Part shown: one piece after another, positions 25,486 to 34,759 of the stretch
Position numbering within the stretch: the first letter of the stretch is position 1
Layout: each line of letters begins with the position of its first letter
DNA from: Paenibacillus_E qinlingensis_A
GTDB taxonomy: Bacteria; Bacillota; Bacilli; Paenibacillales; NBRC-103111
Assembly: GCF_031455095.1 (NCBI RefSeq)
Contig: NZ_JAVDSB010000002.1
Span: 124,001-188,000 of the forward strand
Direction: 5' to 3'
Length of the DNA stretch: 64,000 nt
The notes under the pieces: generated by a model
Databases searched by the model: none
What the model was told of the DNA's origin: nothing
Seen by the model: only the letters and a program-made list of their open reading frames with translations
Made by a program: the position numbers and the translations under genes

Positions 25486-25530
25486 TAGCAGAGCCCCCCC
25501 TTGGCAAATTGAGCGCGTTCACTTACTTGT

Positions 25531-25559
25531 ATCTTACTCCCCTAGATTTGCTCAATCAA
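25531..25559 (-). promoter_or_regulatory. Sigma-A type promoter of the YesN/YesM genes
   Basis: On the minus strand TTGATT (25554-25559), a 17-base spacer, and TAAGAT (25531-25536), between the glycosidase terminator and the regulator gene. Seen by eye, not tested. Confidence 0.55.
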
Positions 25560-25579
25560 TGCTCCTTTGCATAAAATAA

Positions 25580-25620
25580 AAGATTCGGGAGAATTGGTGT
25601 AATAGAACCAATCTCCCGAA
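25580..25620 (-). terminator. Terminator of the large glycosidase gene
   Basis: Stem TTCGGGAGA-TTGGT / ACCAA-TCTCCCGAA with an 8-base loop, followed on the minus strand by TCTTTTATTTTA. Confidence 0.88.
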
Positions 25621-25630
25621 GTGTGGACAG

Positions 25631-28600
25631 CTATTCGATTTTCATGACAACTGCAACCATATCCAAATAATCGATCTTCAAATCCTGATTGACATCGTAT
25701 TGTTGAGCAGTCGACCAATCAGGACTTGTTGAATTTTTGCCATAATGAATTAATATGGGGTACAAGTCGCTGACGCTGATCCGATTGTCACCGTTCAAAT
25801 CCTCAGGCTTCCGCTTATTCACGGTCAGTTTAAATGCATCGACAGCCCCTAAAAGTAAGCTCGTTGCCGCGTCAATCTGTACCTGTGTCGCAGTAGTGTC
25901 CGTCTCTACTGACTTCGCTGCGTTAATCGCCGATTGGAGAGTCGCTTTAGCTCCAGCTGGATACTGTCCGATCAACGTTCCTTCCACCGAACTATTGTAG
26001 AGCGCTTCTGCGGCAACAATCGCTGCAGTTAAGTTTGTTTTGTTCGCATACTGCACGTTGAAAGTGAGTTTGAAGGAAGCCAGCGTGCTTTCAAGTCCCT
26101 CACCGACAACGGCAATGGAAGCTGCATGAAGATCTACATCGCCGTTCGTTCCATTCGCTTTGGGTTTAAACGTCAACTCCAATACATCACCATCTGTCTG
26201 TATGGCGGTAGCTACACCTAGACTTGAGGCAATGATGCGGACATGGTCCGCAATGGAAGTTCTCGTCGATACGATTTCGAAACCATCCTTCAACGACGCA
26301 GCTGAGATGAAATCTAACTTCGTTGAATCGTAGGTTACAATCGTATCCAGCGCATAAACGCTGTCTGTCACACTGTCCAGACCGTATGTGACTTTGAAGT
26401 TTTGTCCCCTATCTACGGTTGCCGGACCTGTCAGCTTATTGTTCAAGTCCTGATTCGGAATCGGTATTGGACCTGTACGCGTAAAGCGGACCCCATCAGC
26501 CAGAATAAAGTTGCCTTGTGTATAAGAATTGGTAACAACAACGCTGCCTGATTCCCCTTTATGAAAAGGGTAGCTGCCAATTTTATACCAACTCTTGCCG
26601 TTTTGGGATTGATTCACGGAGACGGTCTCGGAACCGTTTGCATGATGAATGGTAAAAGGAGCGTTCTGCGTTCCAGTCGTAAAATGTTGCCATACATAGA
26701 CATCATACATGCCGTCAATCGGAATGACTGGCTTGTAACTCACGCTAGATGCTCCGTCTTTGGTTGTATTTAAAGCGAAATTACCTTTGTTTGCATCTGC
26801 ATTTGTCCTGGTTTCCCATTGGCCCAAGAGGGTCACGCCAGTCGGATCTGAATTATCCATGGAGATGGTAACGTTCTCTGGTACCAACTCAAAGCTAATG
26901 TTATCAAACACAACTTTACCTACTCCTGAAAGGATGCCCACATTAAGCACTAAGTTTATGGGACCAGTGACTTCATAAGTTTGACTGTAATTAACATACT
27001 GATTCGTTAGCGTAACAGGGGCAAGCTGATGATCGACAGTCCCATCCCAAATGTTCAATTCAGGCTGCACATCGCTGCCTTCCAGCTTTTTAATTTGTGC
27101 TGAAAGCACGTACGTACCAGGCTGCGTGATAGATACTTGCTGGTACATAAACGTTCTATTACTCGGCGCTCCCGCCGAATTGAATTCAGCCGCGTTTTGT
27201 CCTGCAAATTGAGAAGTCTTCGTTACATAGGCATTAGTTCCATAAACACCTCTGTTCCAGCCCATCATCCAATCTGGTAATAACACTGCGGACGGGCCGC
27301 CTGCTGGGTCTCCGCTGACGCGTTCGAAGTCCCCATTCTTCACTATCGCAAGCGGAACATCTCCCGTAGCTTTCGTGATTTGTAATGGAGCTTGAGAGAC
27401 AATAAACAAGCTATTCTTTTTCATTAACCGTTTCGTTCCATCGAAATCCGTAACCGGAACTGCATTGCCGTAGGCATCTTGCGCACTTACAATTTGCTCT
27501 GGGTTGGCAACAGTCACATAGAGTAATAGGTCATCCGCTGAAAGTACACTTAGATATTTGCCATCCGTATCCTTCAGATAATGATTAACTTTCAGGAAAT
27601 TAGCCCCTTCAAAGCCAGTATAAGAACCTACATATTCGTCAGCTTTACGAATATGGTGCTGCAAAGTCGCCATCGCCTGATACATTTCTGTAGGAGATTG
27701 GGAATGCCGTGTAACAAATGTATCATCACCCGGTGTGCCCATGTTGAAATATTTGGCTGTACCTGCTCCCAAGAAATCCATATAATTCCACACCGTGTCG
27801 TAGATGCGCCATGGCGTATAGGTGCTATTAAGTGGGAACACCTCCGATTGCCACAGCTGTAGGTTGGGGTGAGTCGTTTTCGCTTGCCCATAAGCGGTAA
27901 GTATATCCGCTATTCCCTGCGTTCCGCCATACCCATGCACATTGTAAATATCGTAGTAGTTGACGTTATCACCCTTCAGCATATTAACGGCCAACTGACG
28001 ATCCGCCGACGGGTCAGGGGTTGCAAATCCGCTTGTTGTTACGAAGAGCTCAAGGTCTTGCCCCGTTGCCAGCTTATATTCGGATTTCACCCGTTGTGCT
28101 TGTTCATAAGCTATTTTTTGCATCAAAATATACTCTTCGTTCGTTCCTGAGAAAGCAGCTGCGATCGTCTTGGGATTCGAAGTTGGGTGGAAATTCACCT
28201 CGTTGATAACCTCCCAGTACTTTACCTTACCAGCATAGCGCTTCATTGTCTGGTAGACATAATTGGACCAGTCCTCGCCAGTTCCTGGCGTTCCATTCGT
28301 ATACTTGATATCCTTAGGTACCCAACGCTCTGCTCGATACATAAGTTCGTTCATGCCGGCTGGAATATCCCCTTCGGCTGGTCTGGTAGAAGCCCAATCA
28401 GATGGGTACCCCAGCACGGCGAGCACATCCATGCCAGCTTCTTGTGCTTTCTCGACGTATGCATCGCTTTTGGTCCAATTGAAATTGCCTTTGATTGGCT
28501 CAACAGCATACCACAAGAACTGTAACGCACCTTCCCAACCGCGTGTGGCACTCGTATGAATTTTGGTCCATGCTGACATATCATAGTCATAATTCGCATG

Positions 28601-30646
28601 CTGTCCATAATAATTAGCATATTTCCCATCAGCTACGCCCGCTTCATCTACGGGTACTTTGGATATGCCACTCTTATAGTTGATAGGTGCAGAGTCGCTT
28701 GAACTCACCGTTGTTTCCAAATACCAGAAGCCTACCTTATTCTTCAGTAAGGGAAGCGGCAACTCCTCAATACCATATGTACCCCCAGCCGCTACTTGCA
28801 CAGTATGGTTCTCGGTAAACTCCACTTTGCCATAGGGATCTGTTGCTTTAATGCTTACGTTATAAACCTTGTTGCCCTCTCCATAATTAACCTTCATAAC
28901 GGGATAAACAGCATCTTCGCCTGAATAGAAAACCTGTTTCTCATTGCGAAATGCAGGCTTTACGATGCTATATTTGGATGAGTTATGCCAAGGAGTAATA
29001 AACTTTTGGGATTGAATGTCTTGGCCAAATGTAATGTCAGCGAGTAGTGCTGTATCCGTTCCTCGGCTGAAAGTCTGTGCCGTGTGCTCCAGTTCACTTG
29101 CACTTAGCGCTTTGGTCGAAACCTTTACTTGACTGACATTGAACGGACTGCTGCGTTCTACCATGAATTCGTAGGGCATGAATTTCTCCAATACCGCTGC
29201 TGCAGTAACAGGCGTTGGAGGTGTAACTTCAACACCGTCTTTATAGATGGCGGCATAACCGCCAGTTCCCATTTTCCAGGTAAATGCTAGATTAAACGAC
29301 TGACCGACTTGATAGTTGAGCTGATTCGGCTGCGCATAAGCATAAGCACCATTACTTCCCTCGCCGTTTCTCACAAAGAAGGTAAGCGGTTGTTCATACA
29401 CCGCATTTGTACCGGTAGGCTTCTTAGTCGGGGGCGGAATATGCGCTTGAATCAACGTATTACCAGGACCGCTTTGTTCCGGAATTAATTTGAACAAGAA
29501 ATCCCACGTGTTACCGAATTCTTCATAGGGCTTATCCATTCGCACTCGAAGTTCAATTGTCCCTTCATTCGGATTGAATATACCGGGTGCATAATCGCGG
29601 TACCAGGTTGGCGTATCTGTGAAATTGTCTCCATCACCATCGTTCGTGACTGGACTTGGCGCAATCGTTACTGCAAGGTTAAGATTTGCTGATGCATTCC
29701 CCATACTCAATTTAATGATAGCGTTTTCATTTACATCCGAAGTTGTCAAATTCTTAGCTTTGAGTATGAGATTCCCATCAACCACTTTCAAATAGGTACC
29801 GTCAACAGGAGCTACTGCGGTTATTTGAACATTGGGATTACTTGTAATCCCCGTCTTTAATCGAAGAACTTGATCATACACGTTCGAACCAACTGTCGTA
29901 CTAGCAGCCACTGTGCCTGCTGCTTCGTATTTCACTTTTTCTAAATCAACAGCCCATTGATTCATGGATGTCGTCATGTCGGCATCACGCGCTGCTTTGA
30001 CGGCATCCAATCCTGCTTGATTCGGCAGCTCTCCGACTTTGACAAACTTAATGCCGTCGATCGCTATTGGAATTGTGCCATTCGCAGCAGGCGCTACTGG
30101 CGGGAAATTCTGATACCCGGTTCCACCTGCGATAACGGAATACGTCTGCCCGCTTCGGAAAGGGTATACACCGTATGGCACCCATGCGTCTGTTCCGTTA
30201 CCCGAGCTCGGGTTGTTAATGATATGCTCACCTGTAGCATTCGTAATCGTATAAGGAACGTTGCCCGCATACCAGCGCGTCGTAGCAGGTTTCCTTACAT
30301 AAAAAGCGTACATCCCGTCCTGCGGAAACTGAGGAGCAAACGTCATACTTTGCGGCGTGGCCTTATTCAAATTCGCATAAGTAAATCTGTTAAGATACGT
30401 TCCACTTGCGCCTTGAATAAAGTTCGCACCGCTTGGCGGAGCTGCAAGACCTGTGTAAGTAACACTTGGATCTTGATCATCAATGATTACGCCAATTTCC
30501 TCAGCCCCAAGCACATCACCTGTAGCTGCATAAACAGCTGTCATTCCAATCGGGACGATACTGATAAGCAGCGCAGCAAGCATGATTAGCGCTAGTACCT
30601 TTTTAACAACACCAATTCTCCGTCCTCTTGCCTTCCTGTTCAACAT
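25631..30646 (-). CDS. Secreted multidomain GH-A-like glycosidase with cohesin and dockerin
   Basis: 1671 residues. A signal peptide ends near VYA-ATG (about 40). Then a golvesin-C/CBM-like domain (50-206), a LamG-like region (330-535), a GH-A clan TIM barrel resembling GH39 (about 680-1000) with acid/base Glu in KYWEVINEVNFHP (about 814) and likely nucleophile in LQLWQSEVFPL (about 933), a CBM4/9-like domain (NGDFERVSGDPAGG, 1100-1254), a second golvesin-like domain (1255-1392), a cohesin (about 1402-1535), a helical spacer (1539-1610) and a type I dockerin with two Ca loops (DLNGDNRISVSD, DVNQDLKIDYLD). ATG 30646 has GGAGGTG upstream; ATG 30664 is unlikely. Substrate unknown; co-regulated with the locus A importer through the 36-bp element. 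Confidence 0.85.
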   Translation of the reverse strand: MLNRKARGRRIGVVKKVLALIMLAALLISIVPIGMTAVYAATGDVLGAEEIGVIIDDQDPSVTYTGLAAPPSGANFIQGASGTYLNRFTYANLNKATPQSMTFAPQFPQDGMYAFYVRKPATTRWYAGNVPYTITNATGEHIINNPSSGNGTDAWVPYGVYPFRSGQTYSVIAGGTGYQNFPPVAPAANGTIPIAIDGIKFVKVGELPNQAGLDAVKAARDADMTTSMNQWAVDLEKVKYEAAGTVAASTTVGSNVYDQVLRLKTGITSNPNVQITAVAPVDGTYLKVVDGNLILKAKNLTTSDVNENAIIKLSMGNASANLNLAVTIAPSPVTNDGDGDNFTDTPTWYRDYAPGIFNPNEGTIELRVRMDKPYEEFGNTWDFLFKLIPEQSGPGNTLIQAHIPPPTKKPTGTNAVYEQPLTFFVRNGEGSNGAYAYAQPNQLNYQVGQSFNLAFTWKMGTGGYAAIYKDGVEVTPPTPVTAAAVLEKFMPYEFMVERSSPFNVSQVKVSTKALSASELEHTAQTFSRGTDTALLADITFGQDIQSQKFITPWHNSSKYSIVKPAFRNEKQVFYSGEDAVYPVMKVNYGEGNKVYNVSIKATDPYGKVEFTENHTVQVAAGGTYGIEELPLPLLKNKVGFWYLETTVSSSDSAPINYKSGISKVPVDEAGVADGKYANYYGQHANYDYDMSAWTKIHTSATRGWEGALQFLWYAVEPIKGNFNWTKSDAYVEKAQEAGMDVLAVLGYPSDWASTRPAEGDIPAGMNELMYRAERWVPKDIKYTNGTPGTGEDWSNYVYQTMKRYAGKVKYWEVINEVNFHPTSNPKTIAAAFSGTNEEYILMQKIAYEQAQRVKSEYKLATGQDLELFVTTSGFATPDPSADRQLAVNMLKGDNVNYYDIYNVHGYGGTQGIADILTAYGQAKTTHPNLQLWQSEVFPLNSTYTPWRIYDTVWNYMDFLGAGTAKYFNMGTPGDDTFVTRHSQSPTEMYQAMATLQHHIRKADEYVGSYTGFEGANFLKVNHYLKDTDGKYLSVLSADDLLLYVTVANPEQIVSAQDAYGNAVPVTDFDGTKRLMKKNSLFIVSQAPLQITKATGDVPLAIVKNGDFERVSGDPAGGPSAVLLPDWMMGWNRGVYGTNAYVTKTSQFAGQNAAEFNSAGAPSNRTFMYQQVSITQPGTYVLSAQIKKLEGSDVQPELNIWDGTVDHQLAPVTLTNQYVNYSQTYEVTGPINLVLNVGILSGVGKVVFDNISFELVPENVTISMDNSDPTGVTLLGQWETRTNADANKGNFALNTTKDGASSVSYKPVIPIDGMYDVYVWQHFTTGTQNAPFTIHHANGSETVSVNQSQNGKSWYKIGSYPFHKGESGSVVVTNSYTQGNFILADGVRFTRTGPIPIPNQDLNNKLTGPATVDRGQNFKVTYGLDSVTDSVYALDTIVTYDSTKLDFISAASLKDGFEIVSTRTSIADHVRIIASSLGVATAIQTDGDVLELTFKPKANGTNGDVDLHAASIAVVGEGLESTLASFKLTFNVQYANKTNLTAAIVAAEALYNSSVEGTLIGQYPAGAKATLQSAINAAKSVETDTTATQVQIDAATSLLLGAVDAFKLTVNKRKPEDLNGDNRISVSDLYPILIHYGKNSTSPDWSTAQQYDVNQDLKIDYLDMVAVVMKIE

Positions 30647-30724
30647 TTCAAGACACACCTCCATTGATTATGATCACACCAGTAATAAGACTTCAGTCAC
30701 CTCCGCTCTTATGGGTATGATCCT

Positions 30725-30785
30725 ATTCTAAGAAATGGATGGATGCGTCCACAACAGGACAGAAGTAAGATATCTATGACAAAAA
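30725..30785 (-). promoter_or_regulatory. Promoter of the large glycosidase with 36-bp regulator element
   Basis: Minus strand: 36-bp element at 30750-30785 (35/36 identical to 22574-22609) ending in TTGTGG as a weak -35, then an 18-base spacer and TAGAAT (30725-30730) as -10. Spacing is the same as at the importer promoter. Confidence 0.75.
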
Positions 30786-30796
30786 TAAGGACTATT

Positions 30797-31675
30797 TCAA
30801 TGTCTGCCAATATTGGAATTCATCGCCATAAACTGGCTGGGCATAATCCCAACCATAGCCTTGAAAGATCGGCTGAATAAATAAATACTTGAAAAGCCCA
30901 CTAGCTCAGCAATAGCGGTTAAGGTTTGAGTTCCTTCAATCATGCGTATTTTCGACTGCTCAATTCGAATATGGGTCAAATATTTATGAATCGTAATGCC
31001 AAGCTGATCTTTAAATAAAAACGATAAATGATTAGTCGATATGCCAACATGCTCACTTATCGTATGATTATCCAGATCTGGGTCCCCATATCTTTCATTA
31101 ATAAACGTAATGGTGTTTTCAATGAACACCCAGCCCTTCGTCAGCTTTCCTTCTCTACTGTTATGACCCACTTGTCCCTTCATAAAAAGGACTAATAACT
31201 CTAAACAAATCCCTTTGAGGATCAACGAATAACCTGATCTCCGATCCAGAAACTCCTTCTGCATGATCAAAAATCTTTTCTTTAATTCGATCTGGTCCGG
31301 CAATTGCAAATGGGAAATGGGGCTTGTAGAAGCAAACTGCATCTCTTTATCGGTGATGGCTTTACGCTCTTCTGTAATCGCTTGGTCCTCCCAAGTGCTT
31401 CGTTGTTCGTCATAATACAAATCAAAATGAATGATATATTGAATCAGTGGCACCTCTGACGTAGAGCGAATTATATGCGCCATGAAGGGAGGCATGAGAA
31501 GAATGTCGCCTTCCTTCACCTGATATTTGACCCCGTCCAAAAAAAACTCGGCTTCCCCTTGTTCAATATAGGTATACACATGGTCATAATCCATCCATTC
31601 ACCCGCCAGAGAGAAGGATTTATGAATTTTGACTACTCTGACAAAAGGCGATATGTTATTCATCCATGTCTCCAT
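30797..31675 (-). CDS. AraC-family transcriptional regulator with cupin sensor domain
   Basis: 292 residues. The N-terminal half is a cupin-like ligand domain (YIEQGEAEFFLDGVKYQVKE, GDILLMPPFMAHIIRS); the C-terminal 100 residues are an AraC helix-turn-helix pair (ISEHVGISTNHLSFLF, AIAELVGFSSIYLFSRSFK). ATG 31675 has GGAGGG upstream; the frame to 31720 is unsupported. Possibly controls the MDR dehydrogenase gene at 31812, which lies 136 bases upstream in the same direction, or the glycosidase gene. Soluble, unlike the membrane-bound AraC proteins further right. Confidence 0.9.
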   Translation of the reverse strand: METWMNNISPFVRVVKIHKSFSLAGEWMDYDHVYTYIEQGEAEFFLDGVKYQVKEGDILLMPPFMAHIIRSTSEVPLIQYIIHFDLYYDEQRSTWEDQAITEERKAITDKEMQFASTSPISHLQLPDQIELKKRFLIMQKEFLDRRSGYSLILKGICLELLVLFMKGQVGHNSREGKLTKGWVFIENTITFINERYGDPDLDNHTISEHVGISTNHLSFLFKDQLGITIHKYLTHIRIEQSKIRMIEGTQTLTAIAELVGFSSIYLFSRSFKAMVGIMPSQFMAMNSNIGRH

Positions 31676-31811
31676 GTTCTTCCCTCCTGCGGAATCAATG
31701 ACGATGAATACAACGATCATTTACCAAGTATAACTGAAGCATATTCCTATTTTCTATAACCAAACGAAGAGAAGTTTCTGATCATGCCGATAGGAACATT
31801 TCTTTAGGTAC

Positions 31812-32822
31812 TCATGTCAGGCTCCAATCAAATAATACACCGCTGTACTGATCCTTATTCACCCGAAGCCCCTCATAAGCTTCCTTCGCTTGTTCCGGCT
31901 TCAGCACATGGCTGATGAGAGGTTCAACCAACAACCGTCTCTGCTTCATCAGTTCAAAAACGATGCTCGTGTTTCTTACTAACGAGTGCTTGATAAATTC
32001 ATTAGGTTCGACCGGATAACGCCATTCATGCGCTCCCTTGAACGTAATGCAGCCCCTGCCATAGAGATGGCAGTAATTCAGAATATCCGTCACATCTGTG
32101 TTGTATTCACCACGCGGACTGCCTAACAGAATGAGTTCGCCTAATTTCGCGATATAGGAAAGACTTTGGATCGCTACTTGCGGGACACCCGTTGCCTCTA
32201 TATGAGTAGAAACACCTCTCCCATGGGTATTCTCAGCAATTTGTTCCTGTACGCTGCCTCTTCCACCATGAATGCTATGCAATAAGCCGCATTGCTTAGC
32301 CATTCGGATTCGTTCTTCCGATAAATCGATGCCAATCACAGTCGCACCTTGGGTATGAGCCAGTTGAGCAGCCATATTCCCAATGAGTCCAAGCCCTGTA
32401 ACGCTGACATAATCGCCAAACTCGATATGCGAGACGCGAATGGCTGTTGATGCCACCGTAGCCATCCGGGCGAATGGCACCCACTTCAACTCCAAATTCT
32501 CCGGTACTTTTAGAAATGCCCCCCTCGTGGAAACAACCTCATACTTCGCGTGACTCCCATAATGAAAAACGATATCACCGGCTATAAAACCCGTCACACC
32601 TTCGCCAACTTCCAAGATCTCACTTACAGCTGCATAACCTGGAACGCCAGGCATCTGGAACCAATTTTCGCTCCCCGATAACATCGCTAATTCAGTTCCT
32701 GGACTGATTAAGGTGTACAGCTTCTTAACCAGGACTTCATCGTACCCAATTGGACACGAGAAGTTCTCTTCTATCATGTCAACTTGCCATGGATGTAAAA
32801 ATACAATTTTTTTGTTGATCAT
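31812..32822 (-). CDS. Zinc-type MDR-family dehydrogenase (sugar/polyol type)
   Basis: 336 residues from ATG 32822 (the frame reaches ATG 32843; GGGAG lies 12 bases before 32822). It has the MDR N-terminal GroES-like domain (LYTLISPGTELAMLSGSENW, PGVPGYAAVSEILEVGEGV) and the Rossmann motif VTGLGLIGNMAAQLA followed by the Asp of VIGIDLSEERI, which suggests NAD. Catalytic-zinc Cys and structural-zinc Cys cluster of classic ADH are not evident. Such proteins occur in sugar-degradation clusters and may oxidise a cyclic polyol or sugar. Substrate unknown. Confidence 0.8.
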   Translation of the reverse strand: MINKKIVFLHPWQVDMIEENFSCPIGYDEVLVKKLYTLISPGTELAMLSGSENWFQMPGVPGYAAVSEILEVGEGVTGFIAGDIVFHYGSHAKYEVVSTRGAFLKVPENLELKWVPFARMATVASTAIRVSHIEFGDYVSVTGLGLIGNMAAQLAHTQGATVIGIDLSEERIRMAKQCGLLHSIHGGRGSVQEQIAENTHGRGVSTHIEATGVPQVAIQSLSYIAKLGELILLGSPRGEYNTDVTDILNYCHLYGRGCITFKGAHEWRYPVEPNEFIKHSLVRNTSIVFELMKQRRLLVEPLISHVLKPEQAKEAYEGLRVNKDQYSGVLFDWSLT

Positions 32823-32943
32823 CGCGCCGAAACACTCCCTCATTTTAATTTCATTTTCAATATAAATGTTTTACAGGAGAGCGTCTTTGACAGAAAGAAT
32901 GATTTTTTATCGAAAACAACGATGTGAGTTGAGATCAAAAAAA

Positions 32944-32971
32944 TGGCCCCCCTATTACCCAAGGGGGACCG
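32944..32971. terminator. Terminator of the beta-helix/foldase/SASA operon
   Basis: GGCCCCCC paired with GGGGGACC around TATTACCCAA, with A-rich left and T7 right flanks, 29 bases after the SASA gene stop. Confidence 0.85.
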
Positions 32972-32999
32972 ATTTTTTTCTAAAAGCTTTTAACAACCG

Positions 33000-34715
33000 C
33001 TACGGATTCAAAATTTCATCCGCATACCGCTGGCCAAGCAGCCTTTGACTCGTTGCATTAAAGTGCGATCCGTCACCGATCGAGACAGTGCCCGCATTGG
33101 AAACCCAATATGAACCCGCAATGTACTGTGGTATCGTCGTAATCATTTGATTAAAGTCCTCGCTTTTGGTCGGCAGCAGTTGACCGGCGACGAAAGGAAT
33201 GGAAGGACTGACCAAATCGGCTCTCAAATCACCGACTAGCTGCTGTAGACTGCTGATGTAGGTGGTGTTCGCCTTTGACTGATCCGACTCCCCCTGATGC
33301 CAGATGATCCCTTTCAATGTTCCCGTCTTCATCGCTTCTTTCGTCCTTCTCACTGCTTCTTCGTACAGACCCGTTCCGGCTCCTTTTTGCCATTCTGCGA
33401 TACTAGTCCCGCCTCTTGCATTGGAAATAATGCCGACCGTTAGCTGCGGGTTGCTCAGCGTAATCGCTTTGGCAAAGCTGCTAGCGACATTCAAACCATT
33501 CACTTTCGTGCTCTCTTCAACAGAAGAATAACGGTTAAACCCTTGCGTCGTCGTCAGGGAACTGCGGTTAGTCACGAGACCTGGCTTCGCTTCCTCCCAT
33601 TGATTCAACCCATTAAACAAGTAGGCTCTGCTGATCGCTGGCAAATCCTGTGATTCCACCGGTGCCCGACCGGACATATTGGATTGTCCGATGAACAGGT
33701 ACAGATGGAAGTCTGCTTTGGCCGCTGTGATGGTTTGAGCCGCTCCTCCATACAATCCTGTATGCACAATCATGCTGCCGTTCGGACTAGATGGCGGACT
33801 CGCAGCGTTGTACACCTCCAGTTCATAAATACCGAACGCATAGACCGCATTAGGAACTGTAATCCGAATATAACGAGCGGTCAAATTGTCTACGGCAATC
33901 GTCGTCACACGGTTGGTCGTACCTGTATTAGTAAACGTATGTGTATAAACTTGATTCCAATCCGTTTGATTATCTGAGATGTCTACGATCATCTGGACCG
34001 CTTTTTGCTTATATTCGGTCAACTCGATCGTATTGAACAGCTGTTGGCTGCCCAGATCCAGCGTCACTTGCGCCGATAAGGACGCTGGACTGCCATCTGC
34101 ATAGGTTCTCCACATCGTGGCGGGATCACCGTCCGTTATGTTGGCAGCCACATTGGTGCTGAAAGTGCCTCCCTGATTAATCGTGACCGTTTTGCCCAGC
34201 GCTAGATTGCCACCATAGACTTCAAGCTCATAAATACCGAATGCATATACAGCACTAGGTGCTGTAATTCGGACATACCTCGCCGATTGATTAGTCAACT
34301 GCATGTCGGTGACTCGGTTGGTCGAACCCGTCGCGGTGAACGAATTCGTATACACTTGCGTCCACTGCGTATTGTCGATCGATACGTCAACCGTCAGTTG
34401 AACGGCTTTTTGCTTGTACTCGGTCAGCACAACCTTGTTGAACGACTGTACGCTACCTAGGTCCAACGTCACCTGAGCTGAAAGAGTGGTTGGCGTACCA
34501 ACGTCATAGGATCGCCACATCGTGGCGGAGTCTCCATCGGTCATCATGCTGGCTGCAGTACTGCCCAGTGTGCCGCCTTGATTGATCGTGACAGATTTGC
34601 CTATTGCTAGATTCACCCCCGCCGCTTGCGCATGCCCAGAGAGTCCGGGAGCGAGCGGGAGTATCCCCAAACCTAAGATAACAATCCATACAGCACGTAA
34701 AAGCTTTCTGATCAT
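33000..34715 (-). CDS. Secreted SASA-type carbohydrate esterase with two F5/8C-like domains
   Basis: 571 residues. A signal peptide ends near GHAQA-AG (about 32). Two consecutive discoidin (F5/8 type C)-like carbohydrate-binding domains follow, at about 34-167 and 170-303, alike nearly word for word (SVTINQGGTLGS / TVTINQGGTFST; both AVYAFGIYELEVY). The C-terminal catalytic domain is of the sialate O-acetylesterase/acetylxylan esterase type: LFIGQSNMSGRAP (nucleophile Ser, about 342), IIWHQGESDQSK (about 474) and DGSHFNATSQR (His, about 551). It likely deacetylates polysaccharide outside the cell. GGAGGGA lies before ATG 34715. Last gene of a three-gene operon. Confidence 0.87.
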   Translation of the reverse strand: MIRKLLRAVWIVILGLGILPLAPGLSGHAQAAGVNLAIGKSVTINQGGTLGSTAASMMTDGDSATMWRSYDVGTPTTLSAQVTLDLGSVQSFNKVVLTEYKQKAVQLTVDVSIDNTQWTQVYTNSFTATGSTNRVTDMQLTNQSARYVRITAPSAVYAFGIYELEVYGGNLALGKTVTINQGGTFSTNVAANITDGDPATMWRTYADGSPASLSAQVTLDLGSQQLFNTIELTEYKQKAVQMIVDISDNQTDWNQVYTHTFTNTGTTNRVTTIAVDNLTARYIRITVPNAVYAFGIYELEVYNAASPPSSPNGSMIVHTGLYGGAAQTITAAKADFHLYLFIGQSNMSGRAPVESQDLPAISRAYLFNGLNQWEEAKPGLVTNRSSLTTTQGFNRYSSVEESTKVNGLNVASSFAKAITLSNPQLTVGIISNARGGTSIAEWQKGAGTGLYEEAVRRTKEAMKTGTLKGIIWHQGESDQSKANTTYISSLQQLVGDLRADLVSPSIPFVAGQLLPTKSEDFNQMITTIPQYIAGSYWVSNAGTVSIGDGSHFNATSQRLLGQRYADEILNP

Positions 34716-34759
34716 TCGTCCCTCCGTTCCGAAGTGGTAGATTCACTTCCTTGAACCTG

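Noticed and set aside
29957..30589. 210-residue plus-strand ORF opposite the large glycosidase
   Set aside because: Cys/Arg-rich composition typical of antisense reading of a secreted protein gene; no ribosome site or known motif.
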